A program made the translations under genes and the position numbers. Source: Fusarium oxysporum f. sp. lycopersici 4287 (taxonomy: Eukaryota > Ascomycota > Sordariomycetes > Hypocreales > Nectriaceae). Taken from it: 64,000 nucleotides of DNA. This document shows positions 63,287 through 64,000 of this stretch, piece by piece. A model generated the notes under the pieces. The model made no database searches, was not told the origin of the DNA, and saw only the letters and a list, made by a program, of their open reading frames with translations. Position 1 is the first letter of the stretch; every line of letters begins with the position of its first letter. The DNA lies in assembly GCF_000149955.1 (NCBI RefSeq), contig NC_031000.1, positions 530,761 to 594,760 on the forward strand, given 5' to 3'.

Positions 63287-64000
63287 TATCTCTTTGAGTG
63301 TAACAAGCCTCCACTTCGTACCTCGCCCCACTCTCGTTAGTCATCATAAAAGTACATGCGGGGTACGAGAAGTTCGTCAGACGACGCACTTTCCTCGAAA
63401 CACCACTCAAATTAACCCAAATCAGTCTCAAATAAAATAATGAATTCTCAAGAAATCTTGGATGAGATACACGTTGAAATTGATGATCATAGCTTTCATA
63501 CACATTCGCAACGCACAGCTGATGACCCCACCGGAGTGCCTATTTTTCCGCCCGAAGAGGGAGCCGGCCACAACTTCACACCTTTCAACATAGAATATCA
63601 TGATTTTCACATCAATATCCTCCCTCCAACACCACTCGAGCTTTTCCAGTATTTTATACCTAAATCACTTATGCTCTCATGGATTCAATACACTGAAAGC
63701 TGGGTCCTTCATCTGCTGGAAAATGGCGTCATTGATAGCTGGAATACCCCAATTTCCGACCACTCGAGGATCACTAAATGGGAGGGTCTCTCCTCTTCAC
63801 AAGTCTACATATGGCTCGATGTGCTGATTTACCTAGGAATTCATAGGGAAAATACAATTGCAAGCCATTGGAATACCCCTTCCTTAGGTGTTCAGGCCCC
63901 CCTACACTCAATCATTAAGTTCATGCCGTTATACCGGTTCCAGCTAATCTCACGCTATCTTCGCACATTTGACTACACAACACTCGATCTTGGCAACAAA
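63287..64000 (+). mobile_element. piggyBac-like element (copy 3), left part, continues beyond the window
   Basis: Begins at the TATCTCTTTGAGTGTAACA terminus and has the CTCGCCCCACT and TGCGGGGTACGAGAAGTTCG blocks shared with copy 2 and with the nested MITE. The transposase gene starts at 63440. The right half lies outside the window. Confidence 0.8.
63440..64000 (+). CDS. piggyBac-type transposase, N-terminal part (runs off the window)
   Basis: An open frame of 187 codons from ATG at 63440 to the window end without a stop. It starts MNSQEILDEIHVEIDDHSFH and contains TGVPIFPPEEGAGHNFTPFN, SWIQYTESWVLHLLENGVID, ITKWEGLSSSQVYIWLDVLI and HSIIKFMPLYRFQLISRYLR. It aligns by eye along its full length with the N-terminus of copy 2 (17681 downward), which lacks its intact frame. 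The catalytic domain lies beyond the window. Up to this point it has no lesion, so it may be a functional copy. Confidence 0.85.
   Translation, partial: MNSQEILDEIHVEIDDHSFHTHSQRTADDPTGVPIFPPEEGAGHNFTPFNIEYHDFHINILPPTPLELFQYFIPKSLMLSWIQYTESWVLHLLENGVIDSWNTPISDHSRITKWEGLSSSQVYIWLDVLIYLGIHRENTIASHWNTPSLGVQAPLHSIIKFMPLYRFQLISRYLRTFDYTTLDLGNK

Overview
The window looks like transposon-rich nuclear DNA from a filamentous ascomycete (Pezizomycotina). Host genes carry short GT-AG introns of about 45-90 nt. Several genes belong to ascomycete lineages: a Hex2/Reg1-type PP1 regulator, an AspRS-DUF2156 fusion (ergosteryl-aspartate synthase, ErdS) and a DUF7703 membrane protein. The mobile elements are fungal types too: Fot/pogo, MULE, piggyBac-like, Crypton, Tad/I-like LINE and a hAT remnant. 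There is one assembly gap (733-1426). All identifications were made by reading translations and motifs; no database search was run.

Layout: 1758-3561 PP1 regulatory subunit; 3991-5265 truncated pogo-type element; 5591-7743 decayed piggyBac-like element; 8290-10758 erdS; 11017-15297 a small pogo-type non-autonomous element that contains a complete MULE (11411-15057); 15404-17855 a piggyBac-like element with its own nested MITE, followed directly by a second MITE (17856-18436); 18734-19798 phosphatidylserine decarboxylase, apparently damaged at the 5' end; 20000-24030 two decayed LINE copies; 25430-26191 hAT-derived non-autonomous element; 26502-27069 thiamine-binding-like (UPF0045/Ecm15) gene; 27850-29205 LINE reverse transcriptase fragment abutting a DUF7703 gene (29215-30108); 31289-36269 a pogo element whose left terminal repeat is split by a Crypton; 36661-38157 alpha/beta hydrolase; 40757-41590 FG-GAP/VCBS-like repeat protein; 44592-47762 two pogo copies, the second full length with an intact transposase; 47954-49525 zinc alcohol dehydrogenase; 50110-51713 class III aminotransferase pseudogene; 52387-53123 hemerythrin-domain gene; 53510-54298 helicase-associated fragment; 54318-57198 second MULE; 57199-57914 second hAT-derived copy; 59284-60625 inverted-repeat elements; 60968-63286 a Fot-like element sitting on the end of a third piggyBac-like element that runs off the window.

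The host genes form no obvious single pathway. They are isolated units in a sea of nested transposons. The most informative parts are the nesting structures: a Crypton inside a pogo TIR flanked by 7-bp direct repeats, pogo-pogo recombination through a TIR, and a tandem subterminal repeat architecture shared by all pogo-type ends. ErdS is the notable host enzyme.
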